The notes: generated by a model from the sequence alone, not told the origin. Counted from the first letter of the stretch, positions 16,314 through 25,054 are shown. The stretch is DNA of 64,000 bases from Actinomadura_E scrupuli (GCF_050971785.1 NZ_JBPCCU010000009.1:1-64000), one strand, 5' to 3'. Program-made: numbers and translations.

Positions 16314-18413
16314 TCATGACCCGGTCAGGTCGTAGACCGTGGTGCCGCCCACGGTCGACGCGGTGAAGTTCGACTGGACCCACGAGCTGATCTCCTGCGC
16401 GTCGTCACTGCCGCTGGAGCCCTGACCGCCGCGACCGCCCATGAGCCCGCCGGTGCCGCCGCCGATGAAGTAGTGGATCCTCCCTTCGCGGACGTACTGC
16501 TGGAACCGTGCCGGCGTCGGTGCCGGGTCGGTGCCGTTGAACCCGCCGACGGCCATCACCGGCTCCCCCGTCGCCAGCTGGTAACCGGCCGCGTTGTTGG
16601 AACCGATGGCCGCCGCGACCCAGGTGTAGGAGCCGGCGCCCTGCTTCAGCAGCGTGGTGAGGGCGGCGCTGGGCGTGCCCGCGTCGAGCAGACCGCCCGC
16701 ACCGGGACCCCTCATCCCCATCGGCCGTCCCTGGCCCTGGCCCGGCGGCCGCGCGAATCCGGCGGCGCCGCCCGCTCGGCCCGGCACCGTCCCGGCCCCC
16801 GGTCCTGCTCCCGGGCCTGCTCCCTGTCGTGCGCCCGCCGGGCCTGTTCCCGGGCCGCCCCGGCCTCCGCCGGGCACCGCGCCGGGACGGCCCATGCCGC
16901 CCGGGCCGCCGGTGGCGGGACCGGCCGAGGGGATCGCCCCGGTGTGCGGCGACGACGCGGTGTCGAGGGCGTACGCGGCGGGACCGGCGATCGAGGTCGT
17001 CACCGCGAGGGCTCCGGCGACGGCGAGCACCCGGCCCGAGCGGCCGCTCGCCGCCAACAGCGCCGCGGCGGCCACACCACCGATCAGCACGGCCGGCCGG
17101 AGCCAGGCGTTCCAGTCCGGGGCCCGGCCCAGCAGCGTGTACGCCCACCAGGCGGTCACCGCAACGCAGCCCGCCAGCGGCCCGCGGGCGGCGAGATCAT
17201 GCCGCCGCGACCAGAGCAGGACCGCGCCGATGCCCACCAGCGCGGCGATCGCCGGGGCCAGCGCCACCGCGTAGTAGGCGTGGAAGATGCCCTGCATGAA
17301 GCTGAAGACCAGCCCGGTCACCAGCAGCCACCCGCCCCACAGCAGCAGTGCGGCCCGGGCCGGGTCGTCGCGGGATGAGCGCCGGGTGGCCCAGAGCCCG
17401 GTCAGGAGCAGGATCAGCGCGGCGGGCAGCAGCCAGGAGACCTGACCGCCGAGCTCGGCGCCGAAGAGCCGGCCCCAGCCGGCGTCCTGGTCGAGGTTGC
17501 CCAGCCCGCCGGTCTCGTCTCCGGTGAGCCGTCCGAGCCCGTTGTAGCCGAGGGCGAGCTCCAGCACGCTGTTGTGCTGGGAGCCGCCGATGTACGGGCG
17601 GGAGCCTTCGGGCACCAGGGCCACGATCGCCACCCACCAGCCGGCCGACACCACCATCGCGGCCCCGGCGAGCAGCAGTTGCCACAGCCGGCGGCGCACC
17701 GGAGCGGGGGCGCACACCAGGTAGACCAGCCCGAAGGCCGGCACCACCAGGAAGGCCTGCAGCATCTTGGCCAGGAAGCCGAAGCCGACGCAGCTCCCGG
17801 CGAAGACCAGCCAGCCGGTGCTCGCGTCCCGCTGGGCGCGTACGACCCCGTACGCGGCGAGCGTCAGCAGCAGGACCAGCAGCGCGTCGGGGTTGTTGAA
17901 GCGGAACATCAGCGCGGCCACCGGCGTGAGCGCCAGCACGGCACCCGCCAGCAGCGCGGCACCGGCGGCCTGCCCGGCCGGGACGCGTCCGCCGCCGAGC
18001 GCGCGCCGCACCGCCGCGTACAGCACCGCCACCGTGCCCACGCCCATCAGTGCCTGCGGCACCAGGATGCTCCAGGGACCCACCCCGAAGATCCGTGCGG
18101 TCAGCGCCATCGGCCACAGCGCGCCCGGGGTCTTGTCGACGGTGATGGCGCCGGCCGCGTCGGAGGAGCCGAAGAAGAACGCCTTCCAGCTGGTCGCCCC
18201 CGCCTGCACGGCGGCCGAGTAGAAGGAGTTGGCCCAGCCGGACGCGCCGAGCCCGTACAGGTAGAGGACGGCGGTGGCGGCGAGCAGGGCGATCAGCGCG
18301 GGACGCGCCCACGGCGGCTCGGCCCGGCGGCCGAGCACCAGCCGGCGGACCGGTGAACGTGGCTGTGGTCCGTCCGGTCCGGTGGCGGGCCCGGGCAGCA
18401 GTGTCGAGGGCAT
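16314..18413 (-). CDS. GT39 (ArnT/PMT-like) glycosyltransferase, second copy
   Basis: 699 residues with the same plan as the 12394 gene: a short cytoplasmic N-terminus with WARPAL, about ten TMs, an external loop FYSAAVQAGATSWKAFFFGS with VDKTP in place of VDKPP, a Gly/Pro/Ala-rich linker (GAGPGAGPGAG) and an external domain with MAVGGFNGTDPAPTPARFQQ. The shared C-terminal domain suggests that both act on similar acceptors. It is monocistronic, with terminator sequence downstream and an 11-bp TGAGAA array 36 bases upstream, so it probably belongs to the same regulon as the exporter and the first GT39 locus. Confidence 0.9.
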   Translation of the reverse strand: MPSTLLPGPATGPDGPQPRSPVRRLVLGRRAEPPWARPALIALLAATAVLYLYGLGASGWANSFYSAAVQAGATSWKAFFFGSSDAAGAITVDKTPGALWPMALTARIFGVGPWSILVPQALMGVGTVAVLYAAVRRALGGGRVPAGQAAGAALLAGAVLALTPVAALMFRFNNPDALLVLLLTLAAYGVVRAQRDASTGWLVFAGSCVGFGFLAKMLQAFLVVPAFGLVYLVCAPAPVRRRLWQLLLAGAAMVVSAGWWVAIVALVPEGSRPYIGGSQHNSVLELALGYNGLGRLTGDETGGLGNLDQDAGWGRLFGAELGGQVSWLLPAALILLLTGLWATRRSSRDDPARAALLLWGGWLLVTGLVFSFMQGIFHAYYAVALAPAIAALVGIGAVLLWSRRHDLAARGPLAGCVAVTAWWAYTLLGRAPDWNAWLRPAVLIGGVAAAALLAASGRSGRVLAVAGALAVTTSIAGPAAYALDTASSPHTGAIPSAGPATGGPGGMGRPGAVPGGGRGGPGTGPAGARQGAGPGAGPGAGTVPGRAGGAAGFARPPGQGQGRPMGMRGPGAGGLLDAGTPSAALTTLLKQGAGSYTWVAAAIGSNNAAGYQLATGEPVMAVGGFNGTDPAPTPARFQQYVREGRIHYFIGGGTGGLMGGRGGQGSSGSDDAQEISSWVQSNFTASTVGGTTVYDLTGS

Positions 18414-18448
18414 GCCACGGACGCTAGAGACCCGCCGTGGGCGGACGG

Positions 18449-18476
18449 TGAGAGCCGTCTGAGAACCCGATGAACC
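18449..18476 (+). promoter_or_regulatory. Three-step 11-bp repeat upstream of the second GT39 gene
   Basis: TGAGAG (18449), TGAGAA (18460) and TGAACC (18471) are exactly 11 bases apart. The array begins 36 bases before the gene start, the same distance as the array before the exporter adaptor. Confidence 0.6.
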
Positions 18477-18516
18477 CGCTGTCCGGGTGGGGCTCTGATG
18501 AGGGCCCGCCGTTCGG

Positions 18517-19347
18517 TCAGCCCCGGCCGACGGCCCTGGCGTAGAGGCGTTCGACGTCGTCGTCGAAGTAGGAGCTGTAGGAGACCGAGTCGGTGAGGCC
18601 GCCCAGCTCGTAACCGCCGATCACCCCGACGATCTCGCCGGTGCGCTTGCGGGGATCGACGTGCACGACCCAGGGGCTGCCGCTGGTGCCCGGCGGATAG
18701 CCGCCGCAGGCGAACCGCATCTGATAGGTGCTCTGCCGCGAGCTCCTGGCCATACAGGTGATCGGCTTGTCGCTGTTCCTGGGATAGCCGGTGACCCGGA
18801 CGACGTTGTCGAATCCCTTGTTGACGCCGAGCCTGTTGGCGCCGAGCACCTGTTCGATGTTCTTGCCGTCCCTGGACCGCAGCGACACGAACCCGACGTC
18901 CAGGTCCGGGTCGGCGGACCTGATCCACCGGTCGTCGACGAGCATCGACTTGGTCGCCCACACCCCGTAGGGCATCTCGCCGTTCTCGTAACCGGGCACG
19001 AACACGATGTTCTTGCTGTAGCCGCCGCTCCTGCTGTAGATGCAGTGCGCGGCCGTGACCAGTAGGTTGTTGTGCGGGCTGTCCAGCACGCCGGCGGTGC
19101 AGTAGTGATCGCCCTGGGCGTTGTCGTAGAACAGCGCGCCGACCCGGATGGCGAGAATGGCGGGCCGGGCGGTCGGCGACGGGTTCTGGGTGGCGAGCCG
19201 GTTCATGAGCCGCTCAAAGCGCTGCGGGTTCCACTTACCGGGGCTGGGATGCGGGGTGATCCCGCCACGCGCCGCACCGCAGGCCGTCAAGAGCGGTGCC
19301 ACCATCAGGAACGTCGCCATCAGCCGGGCCAGCGCCCTGCGGTCCAT
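18517..19347 (-). CDS. Trypsin-like serine protease lipoprotein
   Basis: 276 residues. The signal peptide ends with a lipobox (LLTAC, Cys about 23). The chymotrypsin-fold triad is visible: His in VTAAHC (about 98), Asp in DLDVGFVSL (about 152), and Ser in GTSGSPW (about 221). Cys pairs around HYC and AHC, and TCMAR and FACGG, look like disulfides. Membership of the V8/glutamyl endopeptidase-like group of actinobacterial secreted proteases is likely. It has its own transcript; the 195 bases upstream contain no gene. Confidence 0.88.
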   Translation of the reverse strand: MDRRALARLMATFLMVAPLLTACGAARGGITPHPSPGKWNPQRFERLMNRLATQNPSPTARPAILAIRVGALFYDNAQGDHYCTAGVLDSPHNNLLVTAAHCIYSRSGGYSKNIVFVPGYENGEMPYGVWATKSMLVDDRWIRSADPDLDVGFVSLRSRDGKNIEQVLGANRLGVNKGFDNVVRVTGYPRNSDKPITCMARSSRQSTYQMRFACGGYPPGTSGSPWVVHVDPRKRTGEIVGVIGGYELGGLTDSVSYSSYFDDDVERLYARAVGRG

Positions 19348-19541
19348 GCCCCACCCCCGGGTCGCAGACCAGTCCTCCCACTGGAATCATGCCGTCCCGG
19401 CGGCTCCTTCCGGGCGGGGAGCGCCGCATTCCTGGGTGCCCCTTGACCGAAGTCCGGTGATGACGGGGACCGGGCGTCACGATGCGGGCCATCGGCTCGG
19501 CGGGCGGAACGGGGTCCATCGGCTCGGGCTCACCGCGAGGG

Positions 19542-20390
19542 TCAGGAGCGGATGCGCTCGTCATAGGCCTTACGGGCATCGTGATCGAAGTCGAGGAAGA
19601 TCGTGTCCAGCCCGTACCGCCGGTTGGCCGCCTGCCTGACGCGGTCCGGGATGAGCCCCAGCAGCCGGACGTTGGCCGCGAGCCTGCGGGGCACGATCGC
19701 CTGCGGGCGCGGTTTGGCGATCATGGCGAGCACCGCGGCGGCGATGTCCTCGGGCTCACAGTTGCGCTGCCCCCTGGGGCTGCGGGTGCCCGCCACCAGC
19801 TCGGTGTTGGTGAACGTCGGCAGCACGGCGCCGACCCGGACACCACGACCGGCGACCTCCAGCCGGGTCGCCTCGGTGAACGTCACGACGGCCGCCTTGC
19901 TGGCGTTGTAGAGCGCCAGGCCGGGTGTCGGCAGCACCCCGGCCAGCGAGGCGATGTTGATGATGTGGCCCCTGCCGCGCGGCAGCATGCGGGCGAGCGC
20001 GAGCTTGGTGCCCAGCATCACGCCGTGCACGTTGATGTCCAAGCAGCGCCGGGCGTCGGCGTCGCTCTCCTCTAGCACGGGGCCGATCGGCATGATCCCG
20101 GCGTTGTTGACCAGCACGTCGAGCGGTCCCAGCTCCTCCTCGACCTGGTCGAGGAAGGCGGTGAAGGACTCGCGGCCGGTGACGTCGACGGTGAACGCGG
20201 GGACGCCGAGCCGCTCGCCCGCCTCCTTGGCCGCCGTGGCGTCGATGTCGCCGATGGCGACCTTCGCGCCGGCCGCCTTCAGCGCCGTGGCGGTGGCCAG
20301 GCCGATGCCCCTGGCCGAGCCGGTGATCGCGACGACCATGCCCCCGCCGACGTCGCCGGTACGGAGGGGGCCGGAGGCGGAACGGGCCAT
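19542..20390 (-). CDS. Short-chain dehydrogenase/reductase in the P450 operon
   Basis: 282 residues. The NAD(P)-binding TGSARGIG is near residue 18, the structural NNAG near 97, and the catalytic Ser-Tyr-Lys in ASLAGVLPTPGLALYNASK (about 145-165). The C-terminal 60 residues extend beyond the classical core (LLGLIPDRVRQAANRRYGLD). The ATG overlaps the P450 stop by one to four bases, so the two are co-translated. The P450/SDR/TetR set matches the gene content around cyp136 in Mycobacterium tuberculosis, where the substrate is also unclear; a lipid or steroid-like alcohol is an inference. Confidence 0.9.
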   Translation of the reverse strand: MARSASGPLRTGDVGGGMVVAITGSARGIGLATATALKAAGAKVAIGDIDATAAKEAGERLGVPAFTVDVTGRESFTAFLDQVEEELGPLDVLVNNAGIMPIGPVLEESDADARRCLDINVHGVMLGTKLALARMLPRGRGHIINIASLAGVLPTPGLALYNASKAAVVTFTEATRLEVAGRGVRVGAVLPTFTNTELVAGTRSPRGQRNCEPEDIAAAVLAMIAKPRPQAIVPRRLAANVRLLGLIPDRVRQAANRRYGLDTIFLDFDHDARKAYDERIRS

Positions 20391-21736
20391 CAGATCTTCT
20401 CCAGGGTGACGGGGAGCCCGTCCTTGGGGACGGGGAGGGTGCTCATGTCGAGCGGCCATTCGTAGCCCGCCGGGACGCTCCAGCGGTAGCGCCGCACCAG
20501 CTGGTGCATGACGGACTTGATCTGCATGCCCGCGAAGTGCAGGCCGATGCACTTGTGCACGCCGCCGCCGAACGGTTCCCAGGCGTACTGGTGGACCTTG
20601 TCCTCGCGGCGGTCCGCGGCGAACCGCTCCGGATCGAACCGGTCGGGGTCCGGCCAGTACTCGGCGAGGTGATGGTTGACGTTGGGCGACAGGGTCACGG
20701 TGGTGCCCGCCGGGACGTGGAAGCCGAGGACCGAGGTGTCCTTGACCGTGTGCCGCGGCAGCGCGGGCACCGGCGCGACCAGCCGCAGGGACTCCTTCAT
20801 CACCAGGTCCAACGAGACCAGCGTGTCGAGGTCCTCGGCGTCCAGGACGTCCTTGCCGAGGGCCAGTGACTCCGCGCGCACCCGCTCCTGCCACTCGGGG
20901 TTCTTCGCCAGGTAGTAGGCCATCGTCGTCATCGTGATGGTGGAGGTGTCGTGGGCCGCCATCAGCACGAAGATCATGTGGTTCACGACGTCCTCGTCGC
21001 TGAACCGGTGGCCGTCGTCGGTCTCGGCCTGGCACAGCGCGGCGAACAGGTCCTCCCCGCCCTCGGCCCGCTTGGCCGGCAGGTGCCGGTAGAAGAACTC
21101 CTCCAGCACCTTGCGGGCCTTGAGCCCGTTGGACCAGCGCAGTCCCGGCACCGGGAAGCGGACGATCGCCAGCCCGGCGCGGACGGCGTCCACGAAGGCG
21201 CGGTTGATGCGGTCGGCGGAGGCGCCGTCGAGTTCCACCCCCATGAACACGTCGATCGCCAGGTCCAGGGTGAGCTGCTTCATGTGCGGCAGGACCTTGA
21301 ACGGGCCCGGCCGCCAGCCGTCGAGGCCGCTCTTGATCCCGGGGCCCATGGCCCGCTGGTAGCCGCGCAGCCGGTCGCGGGTGAACGCCTGCTGCATGAT
21401 CCGGCGGTGGTGCAGGTGCTCCTCGAAGTCCAGCAGCATGATGCCGCGGTAGAAGAAGGGCCCGATGAAGAAGCTCCACGCCGGTCCGTTGGCGAACGCC
21501 TTGTCCCGGTTGACCAGTACGGTCTCGGCCGCGTCCGGGCCCAGCAGCGCCACCATGCGCTGGCCGAGGATCTTGCCCCAGGAGACCGGTCCGTACTTCT
21601 CGTTCCGCCGGTGCGCCGACCCGATCGGATCCCGCAGCATGGCGAGCGTCTGCCCGATGAACGGGAGGCCCGGGCCGCCGGGGATCGGCTTGAGGTCACT
21701 GCCCTCGGGGGCCTCCGCGAGCACTCTCATGGCCAT
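20390..21736 (-). CDS. Cytochrome P450, CYP136-like
   Basis: 448 residues. The I-helix oxygen-binding motif is MAAHDTST (about 240-250), the K-helix ExxR is KESLRL (about 300), and the haem loop FGGGVHKCIG has Cys about 396. A proline-rich N-terminus (PIPGGPGLPFIG) without a TM anchor means a soluble bacterial enzyme needing ferredoxin partners encoded elsewhere. I chose ATG 21736 because GGAG lies six bases upstream; the longer TTG at 21748 would overlap the operator. Regulation by the adjacent TetR gene is strongly suggested by the inverted repeat at 21746-21778. Confidence 0.92.
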   Translation of the reverse strand: MAMRVLAEAPEGSDLKPIPGGPGLPFIGQTLAMLRDPIGSAHRRNEKYGPVSWGKILGQRMVALLGPDAAETVLVNRDKAFANGPAWSFFIGPFFYRGIMLLDFEEHLHHRRIMQQAFTRDRLRGYQRAMGPGIKSGLDGWRPGPFKVLPHMKQLTLDLAIDVFMGVELDGASADRINRAFVDAVRAGLAIVRFPVPGLRWSNGLKARKVLEEFFYRHLPAKRAEGGEDLFAALCQAETDDGHRFSDEDVVNHMIFVLMAAHDTSTITMTTMAYYLAKNPEWQERVRAESLALGKDVLDAEDLDTLVSLDLVMKESLRLVAPVPALPRHTVKDTSVLGFHVPAGTTVTLSPNVNHHLAEYWPDPDRFDPERFAADRREDKVHQYAWEPFGGGVHKCIGLHFAGMQIKSVMHQLVRRYRWSVPAGYEWPLDMSTLPVPKDGLPVTLEKI

Positions 21737-21745
21737 GAACCACTC

Positions 21746-21778
21746 CAATGAGACAAAGACCCGGAATATGTCTCATTG
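21746..21778. promoter_or_regulatory. Perfect inverted repeat, likely TetR operator of the P450-SDR operon
   Basis: CAATGAGACA (21746-21755) and its exact complement TGTCTCATTG (21769-21778) are separated by 13 bases. The repeat lies just before the P450 ribosome binding site, where a bound TetR dimer would block transcription. Confidence 0.75.
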
Positions 21779-21874
21779 TTGTACTCCGAACCGGGATCGC
21801 TGTCTAGAGCACCATTCGGTTTGATCTTGCAGGACTCCGGTCCGGGGCGAGCGGGCCGGCCGCCGCCGTCCGGG

Positions 21875-22477
21875 TCACGTACCGGTGAAGACGCCGGCAC
21901 GAGCCGCGGCCAGGACGGCCGCGACGGACCGGTCGGCGAGCGACTCGGTCAGCGGATCGAAGGTCACCAGCAGCCGGTGGTAGAGCGGAGCCGCCATCTG
22001 CCTGATCACCTCACCGGCATCGGTGCCCTCCGGCAGCTGCCCGCGCTCGACGGCCCGCTCGACGATCGGGGTGACCTGGGCGAGCCGCACCGCCCACAGC
22101 CGTCGCGCGATCCGCTCGATCTCGGGCGAGCTCTGCGCCCCGGTGACCAGCGCCCGCAGCAGGGCGACGGCGTCCGGGTCGAGCAGCAGCGCCAGCGTGC
22201 CTCGCGCCAGCGCACGCAGATCGGCGTCGACGTCACCGGTGTCCGGCACCTCGATCAGGCCGTCCGCGATGCTCTCCAGCGCCTCGGCGACCAGCTGTTC
22301 CTTGGTCCGCCAGCGCCGGTAGAGCGTGGTCTTGTGGACGCCCGCCCGCTCCGCGATCGTCTCCACGCTCACCTGCTCGTAGCCGCGGGCCCGCAGGTCG
22401 GCCAGCGCCGCCTCGAACGCCACCGCGCGGGTCCGGGCCGTACGTCCGCCCGGCCGCACGGTTCCCGGCTCGGCCAT
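21875..22477 (-). CDS. TetR-family transcriptional regulator
   Basis: 200 residues. The N-terminal helix-turn-helix is VSVETIAERAGVHKTTLYRR (about 36-55) and the C-terminal part is an all-helical ligand/dimer domain (TetR_C-like). ATG 22477 has a near-perfect ribosome binding site (AGGAGGTCCG); the longer TTG start at 22507 would run through the palindromes. The gene lies upstream of the P450 on the same strand with 138 bases between, and is divergent from the YrdB-family gene. It probably controls both the P450 operon and its own divergent promoter region. Confidence 0.9.
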   Translation of the reverse strand: MAEPGTVRPGGRTARTRAVAFEAALADLRARGYEQVSVETIAERAGVHKTTLYRRWRTKEQLVAEALESIADGLIEVPDTGDVDADLRALARGTLALLLDPDAVALLRALVTGAQSSPEIERIARRLWAVRLAQVTPIVERAVERGQLPEGTDAGEVIRQMAAPLYHRLLVTFDPLTESLADRSVAAVLAAARAGVFTGT

Positions 22478-22490
22478 CGGACCTCCTAAG

Positions 22491-22554
22491 GCAACCATCC
22501 GTTGCATTTAGTGTCTCACGCTGCCATACTCACACTAACGCAACAATGAGTTGC
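22491..22554. promoter_or_regulatory. Two GCAAC-N5-GTTGC palindromes in the tetR/yrdB-like divergent promoter
   Basis: Identical 15-bp palindromes occur at 22491-22505 (spacer CATCC) and 22540-22554 (spacer AATGA), starting 49 bases apart. One is next to the tetR start and the other overlaps the region just upstream of the divergent gene. TGTCTCA (22512) and CAATGAG (22544) from the P450 operator also recur between and within them. Confidence 0.65.
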
Positions 22555-22569
22555 AACTAGGAGGATCCC

Positions 22570-22932
22570 ATGAACCGCCCCGACGCTCAGGCCTGGACCC
22601 CGGTCACCGCCGTCAACGCGGGGCTCGCCTTCGCCCTGGAGATGGGGCTGCTGGCGGCCCTGTGCTTCTGGGGGGTCAGGACGGGCGGTGGCGTGGTGGG
22701 GAAGACGCTCCTCGGCGTCGGCACCCCGGTCCTCGCCGCGGCCCTCTGGGGGCTGTTCCTCGCCGCCGGCGGGCCGAGGTACGCGATCCCCGTACCGGCA
22801 CAGATCGCGCTCAAGCTGGCGCTGTTCGGCGCCGCCGCGATGGCGCTCCACCGGACCGGGCACACCACCCTCGGCATCGCCTTCGGCGTGCTGGCCGTGC
22901 TCTGCGTCAGCGTGGAGTATCTGACCCGCTGA
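22570..22932 (+). CDS. YrdB-family (DUF2568) small membrane protein
   Basis: 120 residues with four hydrophobic helices (about 14-35, 45-68, 78-97, 100-117) and the family-typical start of the first helix, VNAGLAFALEMGLLAALCFWG. AGGAGG lies seven bases before the ATG. It is divergent from tetR and shares its palindromic promoter region, so it is probably under TetR control. Function is unknown for the family; a membrane-adaptation role alongside the P450-SDR operon is a guess. Confidence 0.85.
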   Translation: MNRPDAQAWTPVTAVNAGLAFALEMGLLAALCFWGVRTGGGVVGKTLLGVGTPVLAAALWGLFLAAGGPRYAIPVPAQIALKLALFGAAAMALHRTGHTTLGIAFGVLAVLCVSVEYLTR

Positions 22933-22997
22933 CGCGGGTCAGCTTGTGGGTGAGCTCGGGGCTCAGGTCGCGCGGGTCAGGTCGCGGGTCAGGGCGG

Positions 22998-23828
22998 TCA
23001 GGGGAGGTCTTCCTGGTAGCGCTCCTCGTGCTGCTGCCGGGGCGAGCAGACGGAGGCGGACGGGCAGGCACAGCGACGGCCGCCGTCCAGCTTCACCGTC
23101 ACCGTGTCGGCGGGCACGTTGCGGCCGACCACCTGGCCTTCGCCCTCGGGGGTCTCCACCCGCGCACCCGGCTGCGGCATGCGCTGGTGCGCCTCGGTGT
23201 AGAGCGGGTGCTCGTACTTCAGGCAGCACATCAGCCGGCCGCACGCACCGGCGATGCGCAGCGGGTTGACCGGCAGATCCTGTTCCTTGGCCATCCGGAC
23301 CGACACCGGCTCGAAGTCCTTGAGGAAGGTCGCGCAGCACAGGTCCCTGCCGCACGGGCCGATGCCGCCCTGCAGCCGGGCCTCGTCGCGCGGCCCCACC
23401 TGCCGCAGCTCCACCCGGGCCTTCATGCCGCGGGCCAGGTCCCGGACCAGCGCCCGGAAGTCCACCCGGTGCGGCGCGGAGAAATAGACCTTGAAGACGT
23501 TCTCGTCATCGAGGTAGTCCACCCCGATGACCTTCATGGGCAGATCGTGCTTGCGGATGAGGCGCTTGGCGACGCTGCGCCCCTCGATCCGGCGCCGCCG
23601 GTTGTCCTCGTCCCGAGTCAGGTGCTCGTCCCCGGCGACCCCCGCGCACACGGGCAGCCCGCCGATGTCCTCCGAGACCCACTGCGGCGCCCACACGCAC
23701 TCGGCCACCTCGGGACCGGAGTCGGTCGGCACCAGCACGCGGTCGCCGACCTTGGGGGAATGCTCGCCCGGATCCAGATAGTAGAGCCGCCCGTACCGTG
23801 TGAAGCTGACGGCCATCACCATGCCCAT
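22998..23828 (-). CDS. ricT: RicT/YaaT-family (PSP1 domain) regulatory iron-sulfur protein
   Basis: 276 residues. The PSP1 C-terminal domain has the cysteine set CGRDLCCATFL and CGRLMCCLKYEH (about 165-225) that holds the Fe-S centre in B. subtilis RicT, where RicA/F/T assists RNase Y-dependent mRNA processing; in actinobacteria the partners are unknown. A further Cys-rich tail (RRCACPSASVC) is present. I chose ATG 23828 (GGAG before it) over the upstream start. It begins a leftward row of housekeeping genes ending in the DNA replication set (holB, tmk, topA), a conserved arrangement in actinobacteria. Confidence 0.88.
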   Translation of the reverse strand: MGMVMAVSFTRYGRLYYLDPGEHSPKVGDRVLVPTDSGPEVAECVWAPQWVSEDIGGLPVCAGVAGDEHLTRDEDNRRRRIEGRSVAKRLIRKHDLPMKVIGVDYLDDENVFKVYFSAPHRVDFRALVRDLARGMKARVELRQVGPRDEARLQGGIGPCGRDLCCATFLKDFEPVSVRMAKEQDLPVNPLRIAGACGRLMCCLKYEHPLYTEAHQRMPQPGARVETPEGEGQVVGRNVPADTVTVKLDGGRRCACPSASVCSPRQQHEERYQEDLP

Positions 23829-23893
23829 CTTCACTCCATTCGCCCGGGTCCTCACCACCCTACGTCGTCCGCACACGAACCGTCAGAACAAGA

Positions 23894-24940
23894 TCACCAG
23901 GCGGCGTCGCGGTCATCGGTCGGCTGGGCGGGCAGATCGTGCGCGGGATCGGTGACTATCTCGCCCTCCGACGTGGTGGCGAGCAGATGCGTCCCGGTGG
24001 AGTCGGGCTTCAGCCGGGCCAGCCGCACCGTCCCCTTCGCCTGCCGCTGCCACATCACGCCGGTGCGTTCCCGGGTCACGGCCGAGAACTCCGCGACGGC
24101 CACCCCGCCCGGCTGCGTCACCGCGGTGAGCACCGTCGTGCCGTCCCGGCTGAGCACGGCCGCGTCGGTGCCCGCCGGCAGCGTCAGCAGGGGCCGGCTG
24201 GCACTGAGCACACCGCCCGGACCGAGCGTGTCGAGCAGTCTGACCTGCCGCTTCCCCGGGCGGGGCGGGATCCACACGAAGGCCAGCCGCGGACCTGCCC
24301 AGGACAGGCTGGTGACACGGCCGCTGGCCCTGCTCGTCCAGGTCTGCGTGGCGCCGGTGCTGATGGAGACGATCTGGATCCGGGCGAGCCTCTTCGCATA
24401 GGTCACGTACGCGATCCGGTCGCCGCTCACCGCCAGGTCCGACCACCTGGTCGAGACGCCGGTGAGCGCGGCGTTCTCCAGCGGCGTGAACTCGGCGGCC
24501 CCGCCCTTGGCGTTCAGCCGCAGCCGGTCGAACGACACCCGGCCCCTGCGGTAGCTGGAGACCACGTACGTTCCGTCGTCGACGGCGGCCACCTGCTCGA
24601 ACCGGTGACCGGCCAGGGCCGCGTTGCCCACCACCGCGCCGTTGCGGACGTCCCGGACGACCACCTCGGTGCCGGAGCGCGGGATCGCGACGACGAACCG
24701 CGGCGCCGAAGCCGCCCGCGGCGCGCGTGGCGCGGCGCGCGACTTGGCGTGCGGTCTTCCCGGATGCCGGTCCGTCCTGTCGATGTACTCGAAGATCCCC
24801 GCCAGCGTGAGCGCGAACGCCGAGGCGACGGCCACGGGAGCGACCCACTCGCGTACGAAGATCAGGAATCCGTTGTTCTTGCCGTCCATCGAGGCGCCGT
24901 CACACCGACCTTCCACGCTCAGCTCACCGTACGCCCCCAT
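23894..24940 (-). CDS. Single-pass membrane protein with beta-propeller-like extracellular domain
   Basis: 348 residues: a short cytoplasmic start, one TM (about 30-50, APVAVASAFALTLAGIFEYI), a basic/Ala-Pro linker, then repeated beta-blades from about 80 to 330 (RFVVAIPRSGTEVVVRD, DGTYVVSSYRRG, RIAYVTYAKR, RLAFVWIPP, DAAVLSRDGTTVLTAV), as in WD40/TolB-like propellers. No catalytic motif is seen. AAAGG precedes ATG 24940; ATG 24889 (MDGKNNG) is a possible shorter start. It is probably an envelope protein of unknown role, lying between ricT and the fructosamine kinase-like gene. Confidence 0.72.
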   Translation of the reverse strand: MGAYGELSVEGRCDGASMDGKNNGFLIFVREWVAPVAVASAFALTLAGIFEYIDRTDRHPGRPHAKSRAAPRAPRAASAPRFVVAIPRSGTEVVVRDVRNGAVVGNAALAGHRFEQVAAVDDGTYVVSSYRRGRVSFDRLRLNAKGGAAEFTPLENAALTGVSTRWSDLAVSGDRIAYVTYAKRLARIQIVSISTGATQTWTSRASGRVTSLSWAGPRLAFVWIPPRPGKRQVRLLDTLGPGGVLSASRPLLTLPAGTDAAVLSRDGTTVLTAVTQPGGVAVAEFSAVTRERTGVMWQRQAKGTVRLARLKPDSTGTHLLATTSEGEIVTDPAHDLPAQPTDDRDAAW

Positions 24941-25054
24941 CCTTTCGCCTTCGCCGTGGTGCGCGAGACGAGGACGGCTCAGCGGGGCCATCCGGTCGGG
25001 GGACTGCGCCAGAGTACGGCAGGGCGGGCGGCGGCGGGCCCACGAGGGATGTGC

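Noticed and set aside
19542..21479. A 645-residue fusion frame ahead of the SDR
   Set aside because: The first 360 codons lie out of frame over the P450 gene. The SDR begins at ATG 20390, overlapping the P450 stop.
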